Source: Burhinus oedicnemus (Eukaryota; Chordata; Aves; Charadriiformes; Burhinidae). Taken from it: a stretch of 64,000 nt of DNA. Made by a program: the position numbers and the translations under genes. Location: positions 715,844 to 779,843 of the forward strand of contig VFFE01007188.1 of NCBI GenBank assembly GCA_008921705.1, written 5' to 3'. Under the pieces are notes generated by a model. It was not told where the DNA came from, did not search any database, and worked only from the letters and a program-made list of their open reading frames with translations. Every line of letters starts with the position of its first letter. Position 1 is the stretch's first letter. This document shows, piece by piece, positions 1 through 13,600 of the stretch.

Positions 1-2520
1 ATTTACCATTTGACGTGTTTATTTATTTGTCATATTTTAAGTTACTTAATTTCAGAATCACTTCTATAAATATTTACTTTCTCTGAGAATTTATGAATAA
101 TTTGTAATTCTTGAAAATCAGATTTTAAAAGAAATCAGACACCAATTTGGATTTTGGAAGAATAATTTTCTTTGATACAAGGTTTATAATGCACTGAAAA
201 GGCATTGTTCCAACAGAATTCATGTCAACAAGAAAACCTAATTTTATTTTAGTAAGAGAGAAAAAAAAAACCCACCCCAAAGATTGATGGGTTCCATTTG
301 TACTATACTTGGCTTCTGCTTGGGTGAGAGGCTTATTGGCCCAGATCACAAAGACAAATTTCTCATCTGGAAAACAGCTAATAATATAGCAAATAGAAAG
401 TAAAAGAGATGTTAATGTTTTGTAGGCCAACACATACTCTTCATCTTCTTCCACTATATTTCACTGAATCTGCAGGTATTGATGTTAATTTGTTTGTCCT
501 TTTGTCATTGAATACATTGTATTGCATTAAACACATATAAACCAATGTCAGTTATTTGAGAAGGCTAAATATATTTTTAAATTTTAAATTTATTTAAATA
601 GAAGCTATTAGAGCTCGTGCTGTCTAGTTCAACTGTTTTGTGTTTTGCTCCCCCTTGTCTTGATTAATAAACATTTCTACTTAATATGTTATATAAATTA
701 CATAGAATTTTTGACTGTTCTTCAGAGTCTTTATTAATGTTTCCTAACGTCTTCATATTAAATCTGTGACATAATCTCAATTTTTTTTCTGCATTTGTGC
801 CTGTCTTCTTAGAAGTCAACATTTTTCCCATCTCGTTTTTATAATATGCTTGGTAGATCCCCATAAGTCTACACTGAAAGGCTGGTTCATTTTATCTTTC
901 TGGGAACAAACAAACACATAATCAACAGCAAACACAGTTTTGACAGTAATTTGGGTACAGACTTGGCAGAATTAAATTGCAGGCTATTTTTCTGAACAGT
1001 GTTTTGTATTGTATATACTGGAAAACTTCAACAGGCTACCCAGAGCCTTTGAAGCTAACCAAAAGCCTTTTTCTGAGAGGATTGTCTTAAAAGTGTCATA
1101 AACTGTTGAAACTAATAGAGCAGCAAAACCACTGTCTTCAGTTTTATGGTGTTCATATCACTTTTATGTTTGATTTACACTCCTATAATTAGGAAATTCC
1201 AGATGTGCAGGTTAAAAAGTATTGGACTCTGTTCAGGAAAAATAATGGAAGTCCTAATCCAAGCTGTGAGGGCCACAGAGGCTGCATTCAAGTTCATGTT
1301 AACAATTCCCATTTGAGTGGAGGTTCACACTGACACAGAAGCACACTCTACATTGTATGCTGAGAGCCTTAGAGGACATAAATGTGAGTGTATTTCACTG
1401 AAAGAGAATTATGAGTTATGCTTGTGTGGTTCACAGAATAGACAGGAACTATAATTTGCCTATTCGTAATTATGTGACACTGCTCTGTGTCAAGAATTTA
1501 AGAATGGTAAATGAAAACAAAAAAATTATTTTTAACATATAACTGATATTTTTAATAAAGGATTTGTTTCCAGGATTTGAGAATGGATAACATACAGAAA
1601 ATAATTAATTTTCAAAGATTGTTCCTGTCCTCTAACCTCACTTCAATATCCTACTTGAATATGTAAATATTAAAGTGAGTGCAGTGATAGTCTAAGGAAA
1701 CAGCTTTGAGCTCTTTCGTTCTTTCTTGGTGTGTGGTATCCTCATGTGACAGGTATGTTGCCTTTAGCTCCCAAGAGTAGAATCTGGACAGTCACCCACC
1801 CAGCCAAATTATACCTCCTTGAGACGCAGTTGTGACTCCTTGACAGTTCAATCCATCTCTCTTCTAATTCTTTCCTTGGAGCTTGTGAACAGAGTGAAAA
1901 TTCAGTGAAATAAAAAATCTTTTAAAATCAGATATTGCTCCATAACTGCAAAAGAAGACAAATATAACAAAAGATATTTTAGCAGAACATCCAAGGTATC
2001 TAGATTCCCACAGTCTTTATACTTGAGTTCAAAAATCTCGTATCTAGAACAGGGCTTTCAGTCACTTTTCCCATTGTGGTGATTCATTCCCAGGTTAGGG
2101 ACACAAAGGCACCCAAAACCCAAAAATCTTCATTTCAGTAGTCCTACTTGACTTGTTATCTCTCTTCTACTACTCCATGGAAGTTGAAGTAAGCATGAGT
2201 ATTAGACTGACATTGTTATTACTCGTCTGAGTACCTGTAAAAGATTCCTTATTTTCTTCCTTCTTGTGTGCATACAAGGCACATCTACAGCTTCTTCAAG
2301 TAATTTCAGTCTGGAGTGCACCAAGAGGCTTTAACTGACCTGACCAGTCTATATCCATCTCTCTCTTTAATATCTTTTTACTCCTCTCGGGTGTTTGGCT
2401 ACCTGTATTGAAGGCCAATTCTGGTAGGCTACAGCTGTGTCACCTTGTATCAGAATTCTATAAATATAGCTAAATTGCAAGAAAGATCAGTGAAAATTGG
2501 AAACTGATATATTGTGGAAA
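1..2520. other. AT-rich non-coding DNA
   Basis: No gene, RNA or recognisable repeat is visible. The open frames here are short, have no recognisable domains and fit chance in AT-rich DNA. Short A and T runs are scattered through it. Confidence 0.6.
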
Positions 2521-2524
2521 AGGT

Positions 2525-2815
2525 GTCAGATGCCTTCCCTGGGCCTCCATCCATGCACACTCTTCCTATTGGCCTGGGAGCCACATTTAGGCTCAGTCCT
2601 GGGCTGAGCTGTCATAGGTATGCTGTGCTCTGTTTCTTGCTAACCCTTGCCTAGCAATCGCCAGGGAATGAGCTGACCTCAGTCATTGTCCCTAGCGCAG
2701 CTCTGCTTTCCAAGTGGGGTACCATGGACCTGTGCCCCTCAATGAGTTGGTGCTTCTCACCCTTGTCTCCCCTGCCTTTAAGGTCAGCCCAGCCTTACTA
2801 CTCCCTGGCAGACAA
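2525..2815. repeat. GC-rich block, possible interspersed repeat
   Basis: This roughly 290-base block is clearly richer in G and C than the DNA on either side. Its wording (gcctgggagccacattt, then acctgtgcccctcaatgag) resembles the GC-rich repeats at 13093 and 39773 in style and in a few short segments. I cannot align it confidently along its length, so membership of that family is an inference. It has no long open frame, no LTR ends and no CR1 motif. Confidence 0.35.
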
Positions 2816-3400
2816 CACCCAAAAAGCCTTCTCTAAGGTTTCCTCAAAGAGCTAAAATTGTTAACATGCAATTTCTATGAATAATAAACTGGAATTCAAT
2901 CAAATTGTATTGTCTAATTAGCTAAAGTCCAAACCTATTTAATGATCTCTTTGGAAACACTTGATGACCACTGATACAATGAGGTTTAATGAAAACCACA
3001 ATGATTTTTAGAGTATCCTTAGTTTGATCATACTAACATCTTTTTGCTACCAGATAACTTAATTCTGCATTGTTAAGCTTCAGAAACCTGCAACTTCCAG
3101 CAAGAAGAGTTGACCATGACTTTGTTGATAAGCAGTGCAACCATTATCTGCTGATGAAATAAATATCTGTTTGTGCAGCTAAGACATCAAGGACTTTTAT
3201 ATCCAAAGAGGAATGCATCTGTTCACAGTGAAAATATTCTAGAATGCTACATGTATGCTTATATATTCTACCTACTTGTTATGCAGTGTTTTTTGATAAA
3301 CACCTTTAGTTCATGAGAACAGAGAATCCTATCTACTTGCATGTGTCTTCTGATTATTCAGGTTGTGATAATTGTGTAGGTAAAAATCTCTGTTTTCTTT
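2816..3400. other. AT-rich non-coding DNA
   Basis: Nothing beyond ordinary AT-rich sequence is seen between the GC-rich block and the old CR1. Confidence 0.6.
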
Positions 3401-4640
3401 AGAATCATGGGTTTATAGAACAACTCGTGTAGGGAGGTACCTCAAGAAGTCTTTAGTCCCTTCAGCCAACCTGCTCCACTGCCTGACTAAACTCATGGGG
3501 AAAAAGTTTTCTATTATATCCAGTCTGAATTTCTGCTCTTCAGTGTCCATTGTCCCTTGTGAGGCTACCATGTACCACTGTGAAAAGCCTGGCTCTGTTC
3601 CCTTGATGACCTACCTCCTTGTAGACACCATGGAGCTGCTGTTAGGTCAGTCTGCAGCCTTCTCTTCTCAATGCTGAACAAGCCCCAGTCCTTCAGTCTC
3701 TGCTCACAGGGCAAGTGCTCCAGCCCAACCATCATGGTCCAAATTCACCCCAGTTTATTGATGACTTTTGTCCTGTATTGCAGGACCCAAACTGGGATGT
3801 AGTACCTAACTGTGGTCTAATGGGTGCTGAGAAGAGGGCAAGTATCCCTTCCTCTGACCAACGGCCAGTGCTCCTATTAACATAGCCTTGGATGCTGTTG
3901 GTTGTCTCTACTACCTGGGTATACTGCTTGCTGTACTCCAGGGCCCCCAGGGCTTTTTCCCCAGAGCTGCTCCCCAGCCCATCAGTCCCCAGACTGTATC
4001 ACTGCCAGAGTTCTCCTTCCTGGGGGCAGGATTTTGCATTTATCCTTGTTGAATTTCAGGAATTTTCCATACCTCCAGCCTGTCCAGCTCCCTCTGGATG
4101 GCAGCCCTGCTCTCCAGTGTTTCAATTGGTCTCCCCAGTTTGGTGCCATATGCAGGTTTGGTGAGAGCACATACTGAGGCAAAGGAAGCATAGAATACCT
4201 CAGCTTCATCTGTCGCCATTGTCACTGTCATCTGCTCCATTCAGCAATAGTAGTACATCTTCCTTGTCCAGCCAGCCTGTCCAGCCATCAGTAGCCACTG
4301 AAGAACTTTTTTGACTTTGATGTCACTTGCAAGTGTTGGCTCCAGTTGAGCTTTGGCTTTTCTATGTGCTCAAGCAACATCTCTAAATTCCTGCTTTATA
4401 GTCTGTCTCTGCTTTCACCATTCAGATAGTGTTTTTCTCCATTGATGCTTGGTCATGTGCAAGCTGTTCCTCTGATACATCTACCTGAATTTCCTGAGGG
4501 TTGGAATGGACCATTCTTGTTCTTGGAGGATGCTGTCCCTAAAGACTTGCCAGCTTTCCTGAGCTCCTTCAGAGCTGTCTCCCATGGAATCCTGCTTGCT
4601 AGCTTCCTGCATGTCAAAGTTTTTTTTCCTAATGTCCAGA
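3401..4640 (-). mobile_element. Old, long CR1 LINE fragment
   Basis: Read on the minus strand, this is a highly diverged CR1. The low-coordinate edge is the decayed 3' end (agaatcatggg...). The RNase-H-like and thumb end of ORF2 follows (cttctcttctcaatgctgaacaagcccc). Beyond it lies the more internal ORF2 part (ttttgcatttatccttgttgaatttc, ctccctctggatggcag), and the most 5' part is near 4490-4640 (ggaatggaccattcttg, cccatggaatcctgctt). CR1 is a non-LTR retrotransposon whose ORF2 encodes endonuclease and reverse transcriptase. No frame is intact: stops and indels are frequent. About 250 bases around 4250-4440 align poorly, so internal deletions are likely. At about 1.24 kb it is the longest CR1 copy here and probably among the oldest. 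The open frames at 3495-4663 are relics or shadows of it. Confidence 0.8.
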
Positions 4641-6200
4641 TATGTTATTACTCATTAATTTAAGTACAGCAATGAGCAATGTTGCAGAGATCTTACTGTT
4701 AATTTTTACAATATAAAGTTTATATGTTCTCATTAGAATCCATGAAGTCAATATTAATCTTTGCATTTTACCTAATAACAATGAATAAATTGGTGTGTCT
4801 GTAAACATTTTATGCACTATGTATAACACTGTTATTGTTTATATAGCCCAAAAAAGGTCTTGGATTTTGAATCCCAAGGTTTTAGAGTTCTCCCTAAACA
4901 CCTCAAAAGATTTAATCGTTATTGAAAATGAACTAGTTGAAGGAGTTAAGTGAAGGTATTGCTATATTAGCAGTCACAATGACTTTAAAAAGTTAAAATC
5001 GATTTTCAAGTTAAGTAAACAATTTAGATCTTTTCTAAACCACTTCTGGTTTTCCCCTTTTTACTATCTGATTGTTGCAGGTTTTTGGGTTATTATTTGG
5101 AAGAAATATTCAGAAGTAGGTGGAAAAGATATTGTATTGAATTTTAACCACTTATTTTTTCTTTATTTTAAAATTAAAAAAAAATATATTTTCCAGAGAT
5201 GATATGTGATCTGTAGGACTTGTGTAAATGCTGTGTAGTAGATCACACACAGCATTGAGAACACATCATTACAACTTCAAGGTCAAAGACAAATTAAATC
5301 TTGCTATTGGTGGACTCCAGGATCAAAATAACTTTACAGGCTCACTTACGTGTACAATATCTTCAGTAATACAGAAACAAAGAATAACTGAAGATGCTGT
5401 TGATGAAGGGAAAGACGGCATGAGCAAGTTCTCTGTATTTTGGTGCTCTGTATATCTTAATTTAAAAAAATCTTCCAGGTATTCAAAGTTATTTTGAAAG
5501 GATAGCCTAAAAAAAGCCAAAGTAGAGACGTTATATTAATACAAAGGTCATCTTTACACTTTTCTTCCTATGAGAATGAAGGAAATGTACATATGCTTAC
5601 ATACTTTTTTGCATTACATGAGTACTAGACTTAAAAACTGCAAGAAACAGAATCCAAATCTTCTATTACTTATATGAGTGCCTTACCAATTAAGAATAAG
5701 GGTAAGTTTAATTTTTTTTCTGTCCTTCTGTTGTTTTCCATGTGCTGCCAGTATCTAGTTTCACCGGTAAATGCCATTTCTTAAATGTCCTCTAGGCACA
5801 TCGTGAAAGAATGTGACAGCCGTTCTCTTTGCTTTCCTCTATCCAAAATTCTATCTTCAAACCTTTGTAAAAACAACAACTTTCAAGTATATATTAGATT
5901 TATTTTAATTTCTGTGCTTGTCTGTAAGAGGCAAAATGGAATCTTGATGAGCTGTTTGGTTAGGCCTGGGGAGGAAAGTCATCTTCATTTGATCTTGCAC
6001 ACATAGATAGAATGCATTACATTGAAAAAAACGCACAACACAGTTTGCATATTTTATAGCCTGATTTCCTATTTTACTTCTCTATAACTAGGATTGCATT
6101 ATTCAGTTAGCGAAATATACATTGTATTCAGTAGTAAAACCCAAGGAAAGAAATTAGTAATTTTCTACTATTAGGAAAAACTAAACTGTCTTTAGAAAAG
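4641..6200. other. AT-rich non-coding DNA
   Basis: No gene or named repeat is seen. Several short A or T runs occur, for example near 5170 and 5715. Confidence 0.55.
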
Positions 6201-6960
6201 TTATTCAATACTCCATAAGTTAAAGAACATTTTCTCATCTTTATGCAAATTGTTTAGTATCTGTATGATTCAGCACATGATCTCCTTTGTTGCTAAAGTT
6301 ATAGGCCGATTATGGCTAATCAACTGTGATTTCAAGATCATAGCAAAAGTTTTGGCAGTTTGGCTGTAGGCATTTTCACGTAAAATTATTATTCCTGATC
6401 TAAACTCTTAATTTAATAAGCATTGCTAACAAATGAAAGATCTGTAGCTCATCAGGAGCTATTTTACTTGCTACAGAAAAAGGGCATTACACCAAACTGA
6501 ACAGGGAAATTTCTTCAAAGCGTGAGCAGAACTTAAGTTCAAGGACACCTTTTTTTTTTTTTTTAATTTGCCTAAGGCTGCAGTCATCACTAATAGAATG
6601 ATCTCAAAATTGTTTAATCTGTAAAGTTGCACCAGACAGGTCGTTCTTATTTCTACTCTCTTATTTCATGTTTTGGAACATTTGGCGTGACTAATCAAAG
6701 TGATTGATTGATATATGGTTAAAAGGATTACAGAGAGGAAGGCAGCTGAAAATAATGCCTGCATGCTAATATTTTCTTAAGATGAATTATATCCAGTCTC
6801 TTAGCACACACTGCATAGACAAAAGATCAATGTTTAAATAATAATGTTTAATATTTCATGATGATGTAATGCATGATGGGAAGAAGCCATTTCCTGATAC
6901 CTAGTGGCTGGCTGCAATATTTCAGGGCCTGAGACAGACTCACAAATATAGCAGCCCCCT
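6201..6960. other. Non-coding stretch with clustered factor-like motifs
   Basis: This segment has no repeat signature and no useful open frame. It contains short words typical of vertebrate regulatory DNA: atgcaaat (octamer) near 6243, cctttgttgc (SOX-like) near 6284, several taat/atta cores, and gactaatcaaagtgattgattga near 6690. A T run of about 17 bases lies near 6552. The motifs are common by chance in AT-rich DNA, so a regulatory role is only a guess. Confidence 0.2.
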
Positions 6961-9487
6961 ACAGGTTATTGTTACTCTTCTGTAGTATTAAGAATACATT
7001 CCAGAGAACAAAAAAATAGATTTTAATATTTAGATAAAGTAAGAGTTTAATTGAACATTCTTAGGTTTATTGTGTTCAGCTTAAAACAGCTTTTTACCCC
7101 TTACTTTGCAAAGAACCGTACAGTGATGAGAGAGAATTAAGCAGCACTTCATTTATAAAGTTCTATTAAGTTTATAATAAGAAATGTGCAGCAATAATAG
7201 TTCTACTTTGAGACTAGATTTAACTGACTTTTTTTCTTCAATAGAAAAATCTTTCATGCAAGTGAAGGAAGAGGTATTGCATTGACTGCGTGGGCGTTCA
7301 CCATGTGGAACTCAGATTCTTACTAGACAGAACCCCAAATGAGAGAATCTCCAAGGTTTCTACTGGCATGTTTATATACCTGCAGTGCTTTCCCTTTTTG
7401 GCTTGCGTTGACAGCTTTACAGATCTGTTTTCTCTGGAGTGGCTGTTTTTTTTCTTTTTTTTATACAAGTTTTTAACTGCAACTTTTAGAATCTCGTTTT
7501 TAAGGCTTAAGATTTAGCTATCTGAAAGTAATTTGCTTATTATTAAATAGGACATATGACAAATCTATATGTATTCCCCTGTCTTCTACAGCTCTGGTTA
7601 CTCTGATTTCCAGTCCATTAATCTTCTCCCTATCTCATTCTGTAGCTATTATCTAATAAAGTGAAAAAATTAGAAAGGAATACTCAAGAACATTGAATGG
7701 AAAAAGCAGAAACAGGATTAAACTCATGAAAATTTAGCTACGCAAATATTGTGAGTGTGATTACACTAATCATATTTTAGATGACTGCAAAATAGATGTC
7801 TGGAGATGATAGTCACAGTAGGATGACTTTCTTTATAGACAGGAAAAAAGAAAAAGGCACTTTCAGGTTATGGTTCATTTAGCTTGGTTTAGATATCTAC
7901 TTTAGAATAAGAAGAATCATGCCCTTGACTCCACTAACTATACTGACCACATCTTTATTGACTATATAGGTAGCCAAGGATGAAGGCCTCGAACATAGAT
8001 TTAGATATCAAAAACCACACAGTGAAATTTATATTCTCATTTTTAACCTGCAGGAAAGATGAAAAATAAAAATAGTAAAGTATCTCCCATCAGCCCTGTC
8101 CTATTAAAGGTATTTCTCCAAATAAGAGAATTATATTATCTTTATATATACAAAAATATATATAAGAGTATAATAATGAGCATCCAGGAATTAGCTTTGC
8201 AACAAGAAATTTAAAGTTATGGGTCTTTCCTTGTTAATTTTCTAATTGCATATCCTGGCTGTGAATGTAAGAGAATTGAGATAATGGAACGATGAGTCAG
8301 AAGTATCAGAGAGCTGGCTAATAGACACACTAAGTATGTCTTTAATCTTACCCCTCTCTTTTATTGATACTCTGTGGTGCTTCTTCCCATCGGCAATTCA
8401 TAGCTTGGCAGCCTTACCCTCAGATGCAAAAGAACTCTTTGAACACCTGCATGACCTCATAAGGGTGGTATTATGTCATGAAGTTTATGTGATAACTCAA
8501 TCATTAAAGTGCTCATCAACAAGGTGGAATATAACTTTTTCTCATCTTATTTTCACAGCTTTTTTCTGTGGAAAAGAGTTGAGGGTCAGTGGCAGCATAA
8601 AGGTGTGGGGAAGAAGAGGCAGATTAGGAGAAGAGAATGAAGATGTATACATATATGTGTGTTTGACTCAAAAGCCTCATGTTGAACAGCTCAGCTAAAG
8701 AGTTAAGATGAATTCCCTGCTTCTGGGATTATTACAGTGTTTCCACATTAAATATAAAAACATTCCTTTCATCGAGGGCTATAACTTAATCTCCCAAAGA
8801 CAGATCTAACTACAAGGTTGTAGAGTCATGGTGCTTCCTTATTTAAAATCAAGACATCAGCTCAAGATCTAAATGATCTTGAGACAAATGAGTTGTACCC
8901 TAAGCCAACATACTGCTTCACAGGATATAGACAACGTTTAGTGTAGTTTCTTGACTCCAGATGAACTGAAGCCAGAATTATGTCCCTGATATTTTTAGTA
9001 TTGCAACAGTAGGCACTAACACTGCATCCAAACTGTATCAAGGTGTAGCAGGGGAACCTCTGAAAGTTGATTCTCTGGTCCTCAAACTAAGAGGCTTGCT
9101 GGACCCTGCTGATGCTCACTTCCTGACTCTATCAGGCATGTAAATTACTTTCTCAATCTGCACTTTCAATCCAGATAATATTTAAGGACCACAACACAGG
9201 TATATTTTTAAATAGCTCATAATTGTTTATTTGATATGATGATTCAAGTACTTCAAAGGTAGCAACATGGTTGAACCGAAGCCCCTAAGACAAAAAAGTT
9301 TCCATAGCGTTTTCAGTGTTTAAAGCAATGGTTTCACAGTATCATCGGTTTTTTTGACTATTTATGTCTTCAGAGAAAAGAGGAAGAAACATTCATTTCT
9401 GAATGTTTCATCAAAATTTGAATTAATAAAGAAAAGGTATAATCTCATATAATCTCTGCATATTTATGTGGTAACAATTTCTGTAAT

Positions 9488-9525
9488 AATTATTATAATC
9501 GTTATTAATATTTAATATAATAATT
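9488..9525. repeat. AT-rich inverted repeat
   Basis: The arms aattattata (9488-9497) and tataataatt (9516-9525) are perfect reverse complements around an 18-base spacer. The whole 9480-9535 stretch is almost pure A and T. Such a match is expected now and then in DNA of this composition. Confidence 0.5.
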
Positions 9526-11695
9526 ACTATAATAAGAGAAACAATATTTTGATTTTAAGTTTGCTTTTAAGCCCTCCATCTGTTCCACAAAAACTTTTTG
9601 GTTACTTTAAGAAGAAAATATTCACAAGTTTAAAAAATAAGGCAATATAATGGGCTATATTGTCTCATACATAGGCATGCAGGATATTTTATAGAAATTG
9701 CACAGTTCTTTGCAAATAGAAAGAGACCACCTCTTTAACAAAGACATGGTGAAAGATCTAGGCTGAATTTTAGCTGTCTGAGGAACATATAGCAGACCAT
9801 CGTACACATTCTTGTTCTTCACTGCTTCACCACTCAATGCCTATTTGCACTTAAAACATTTATTTTTCGGTCTAAATCGAATGTTACTGTTAAGAAGGAA
9901 GAGGGAAAGGAGTTAAGCAGTACAAAATGGTGCACCTTACCAATAGCCTGCTAGAATATGGCTGGATGCCCTGTAAGTCACATCATTGTGATCACAAGGA
10001 TGTGTGCAGGATATGCACAGCTCTCAAGGGACTGAGAGGGGGTCTAATATAAAGCTTGTACTACAATGGTTGAAGAAGATTCTGCGGGTTCTGTGAGTGG
10101 AGTTTCATAGTGTCTTTTCTATCCAGTTATCTAAGATTAAAGGAAGGGTTTCATATCCTTTGAATAACCATCTTTCCAGGCAAAAAAGCTAGCCCTTCTC
10201 TGTAGATTTAGTATTAACATAGTCTCTAAGGAAAAGAAAAAAAAAAATAATCCCCGTGTCTACTGCATTATGACTCAGATTCTCTAACAGGTAGTGCAGG
10301 AGCAGTCTGTCATACCTTCTTACAGTCTGTTGACCAAAGCAAAGGTACTGCTTTGTACAAGAACCCAAGAACACATTTCGTTCTGTAGAGTTATATCAAT
10401 GTTATGATGCTCTGTTACATAAAACCACAAGTCAGTTAAAGAGTGTTGACAACATACACACATACACAAAAGATTAAAAGGAAATTAATAACATGTTTAA
10501 AGTCAGAAAGTTTTAGTCTTACAGTGGATAAAGTATCAATCATTAACTTGCCTTCAGCCAACTTCATGAAATACTCACAGAACAGAGCATTATGTCTCAC
10601 TTTATGTTAACTTTATAGCCAGCTAGGAACAAATACTTCAAACCTGTCCATAAAATCTTACTGGAAATCAGTCACTGGAGAAAAAAAAAGAAAGATAAGA
10701 TATATGAAAACAGGTCAAAGAGAGAATTACACATAAAAAAGAAGCTGGATACAGAGACACTTTCATAAGCGAAGAGTGTGAAGCAAACAGTTTTGGGAAC
10801 TTGGGTAGTAATGCATTTTGTCACCTTTAATGAAATACAAAAACTACCCAAAGCACATACTGGAAAACAGTATAATCTCTTTTACCATTTGGCTTGCCAC
10901 AGCTGAACTATTAAACAAAGTCAAGACAATGCAACAGTAACCAAATACAAATTTATATCCATCATTCACGAATATTTCATCAATCTGCTTGGAATTTCCT
11001 GGTGAAGGACTTTGAGTCCAAGATTGATTTATGATTATCTTGATGGTCAGACAAAAAAAAAAAATGGTGCCAGTCTCTCTGGAATTTACTCAAATTCATA
11101 CTCAGATACGTATTCATATACTATAGATGGCTAGAACGAATGAGTTAACTCAGTAATTTGAAAACCTGTGCTTCTAACCAGACATCACAAATTGGAATAT
11201 TAGAAGGAAAAGACCAAAAAAGATGTAACAAAATTGTCTTTTCAGTGCAGTTTTTCTCAACACTCAAGAGAAAGATTGTAAGTAATTTATTTCAATTTAC
11301 TGGGAATAGAGTATAGTATAGAAAGCAATTTTTAGTGAGTCTCTTGGCTGCCATTAGATGTGAAACAAATATTATTTCAAACATAATCTGTAACATTTAA
11401 TTGCAAGTCCCTGTTTTGCCAGATATTTAACCTTTTTTATAATTATTAGTATTGTTCCTGAGAGGTCTGTACAACCTGCAATCTCTTCATTGTTCCATTA
11501 CCTAAAAGGAAATGAGTGAAACAATTCCTGATTATTTCCTGTTAAAAGTTATGAAATATTTTACAAGAATATAATGAAGCAAAGCGGGAATACTACCTAA
11601 TAATTCTGATACATTTGAAAAAGGATTTGTTCAAGAAAATGAACCAGTAATAAATTCTGTTTTGATAGCATGTCATAATAACATTAGCTAAATCG

Positions 11696-11719
11696 CTCTC
11701 TTTCTTTCTCTCTTTCTCG
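11696..11719. repeat. CT/CTTT microsatellite
   Basis: A short pyrimidine-only tract of interrupted CT and CTTT units on the plus strand. Confidence 0.7.
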
Positions 11720-13092
11720 CTAGTACTTTATTTTCCATTAATTTAAAGGGAGAAAATCATATTAGAATATTAATATTAATTTTAAGTATTTGTAATCTGG
11801 TAATGTCCTCAGGCAGATTCATCTGTAGGTCCTATAATCTTCCATTTAAATCATATATCCTGAAAAATATTGATGCAACATTTAATTCATACATATAAAA
11901 AGCATTCACTGAATTAAGAAGGATACTAAAAAATCTCAGCTTTGTGAACGTGGTACCAAAGAATGTCTTATTGACTTCTACTTAATAGAATCAATCATAT
12001 CTTCAAGAGATTCCATAGCATTCATTTTGGGATGCGCAGCTGAATATTAAGGAATCCCGACTGTCAAGTTCAGCTGTGGATATCAATAGCTTTTCTTTAA
12101 AGTGATGATACTAAAAATATTGAAAGGCCTCTGAACTGCTGACATTACATTTTATCGGCAGATAAACTGCTACACGATGACTTCTGTGGAACAGAAGCTG
12201 AGTCCAGCTAGGTCAGATCAAATCAAAATGAAAGCAGTATTAGAAGTCCTCACTGCTCACTATTTCACCTCAGAGACAGGTCCTTTACTTCACTCTTGCT
12301 TTCAGTACAGCAATGTTTAGTGGCTTGCTGACTTGTGAATAATTCTAAGCAGTGTGCTGAACACCCCTGGAAACTCTCTGTGTATCACCTCTGCATGTTT
12401 ATAGTGTGTCTCCCTCCTGCTATTGGGAATACACACTTGTATACAGACTTGGGAGTCCTCCTGCTCTGTCTCCCTGTCTCAGGAGAGGACCATTGCTCCT
12501 CTCGCTCCAAAGGATTGTGCATTGATCCAGTATGCGACAGCCAGCAGTGAGCAACTAGGTGGCCTTTCTCCCTCCTGCTGAGCTGCAACTTCCAATGAAA
12601 TACAACATATGGTAAAAGAGGAAACACAACAAACAAAAGATATGTTATTCGTCACTCTTAACATGAGATAATTTGTATGTATATTAAGCCGTTTCAGAGT
12701 CTGCATTGAATTTGTCACCAGTGCAAATGGTTCTTTGCCTCCTGATAACAGTCTCTCTCCTCAAACCTGAAACGGAGCATTATAAACGCCATCTACAGAG
12801 AACTGATTAATGTACTTGCTTTAAAGCTATTCTTAATGAAACATAAAAGCCCATCATAACAGGATATGAAGTTAGAATAGATGATTATTTTAACCTTTGT
12901 AGATTGGAAAAACAAATATTCATAAAATTAGCTTTTAAAAAGCTCCAGCTTTTTAAAATATAAAAAGGTCACTTGTTGAGTTTCCTTGAGGAAATGAAAG
13001 CCTGATCAGAGATTAAGTAAATTACAAATAAACTTGAATTGCACTTTTACTTAAATGAGATGTTACACTTGCAAGTCTGTTTTACCAAGCTA

Positions 13093-13545
13093 TTGTCAGG
13101 GCCCTGGCGGCACCACCAGGCCTGGCTGTCCCTACCCAACCTCCTGGGTCTCCTGCCACCCTGCCCACAGCCCAGGACATAATTTCAGTGCTTCAGGGCC
13201 ATCAGCCCCTGCCCTAGCGATGCTGCAGCAGGGGCAGTCTCCAGCTGCCCACAGTCCTGCCCTACCTGGCTATGGGCCCTGCTGAGCCAAGCCTGCCTTC
13301 AGGCCTATATCCCAGTCCAACCTCAGCCCATCCCCTTCCTCAGGGAGGTGCCCAGTGCCTGGGGCTGCCCTGGTGCCCCCTGGTTGCCTTGTTCCTCACT
13401 GGAGTGGTGGGACAGGCCCTGGTTGCCAGGCCCTGCCCTGACAGGCCCAAGGGATGTCCCAATACCTCTACTGCACCAGCACCAGGGAGCTGCTGGCCCT
13501 TGTGGTGCCTTGAAACTGGTAATGTGCTTGGGACACCATTCAGAT
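13093..13545. repeat. GC-rich interspersed repeat, copy A
   Basis: A sharply bounded GC-rich block starts at ttgtcagggccc and continues to about 13545, next to a CR1. Its first 200 bases or so align with the block at 39773: shared landmarks are ttgtcagggccc, ccacc, aacctc-ctggg, cctgc, ccaggac, atttcag and gatg, in the same order and at similar spacing. The two are therefore copies of one family in the same orientation. It has no CR1 motif and I cannot name the family. Four or more overlapping frames are open on both strands here, which reflects few stop codons in GC-rich DNA rather than coding. Confidence 0.6.
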
Positions 13546-13600
13546 AACACAAAAGAAGTCATAGCAACTTTTCAGCCAAACAAGTTATAGTAACTTAAGA

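Larger units (their letters stand above)
6961..13092. other. AT-rich non-coding DNA
   Basis: I see no gene and no mobile element. The longest open frame (8336-8698 plus, 120 codons) has no recognisable domain and reads like chance. An AT-rich inverted repeat at 9488-9525 and a CT-rich microsatellite at 11696-11719 are listed separately. Confidence 0.55.

Noticed and set aside
8336..8698. 120-codon open frame on the plus strand
   Set aside because: No recognised domain, no repeat or gene context, and of a length expected a few times by chance in 64 kb of six-frame translation.
13055..13590. Several overlapping open frames on both strands
   Set aside because: They lie in a GC-rich repeat where stop codons are rare; no frame is favoured and none has a known domain.
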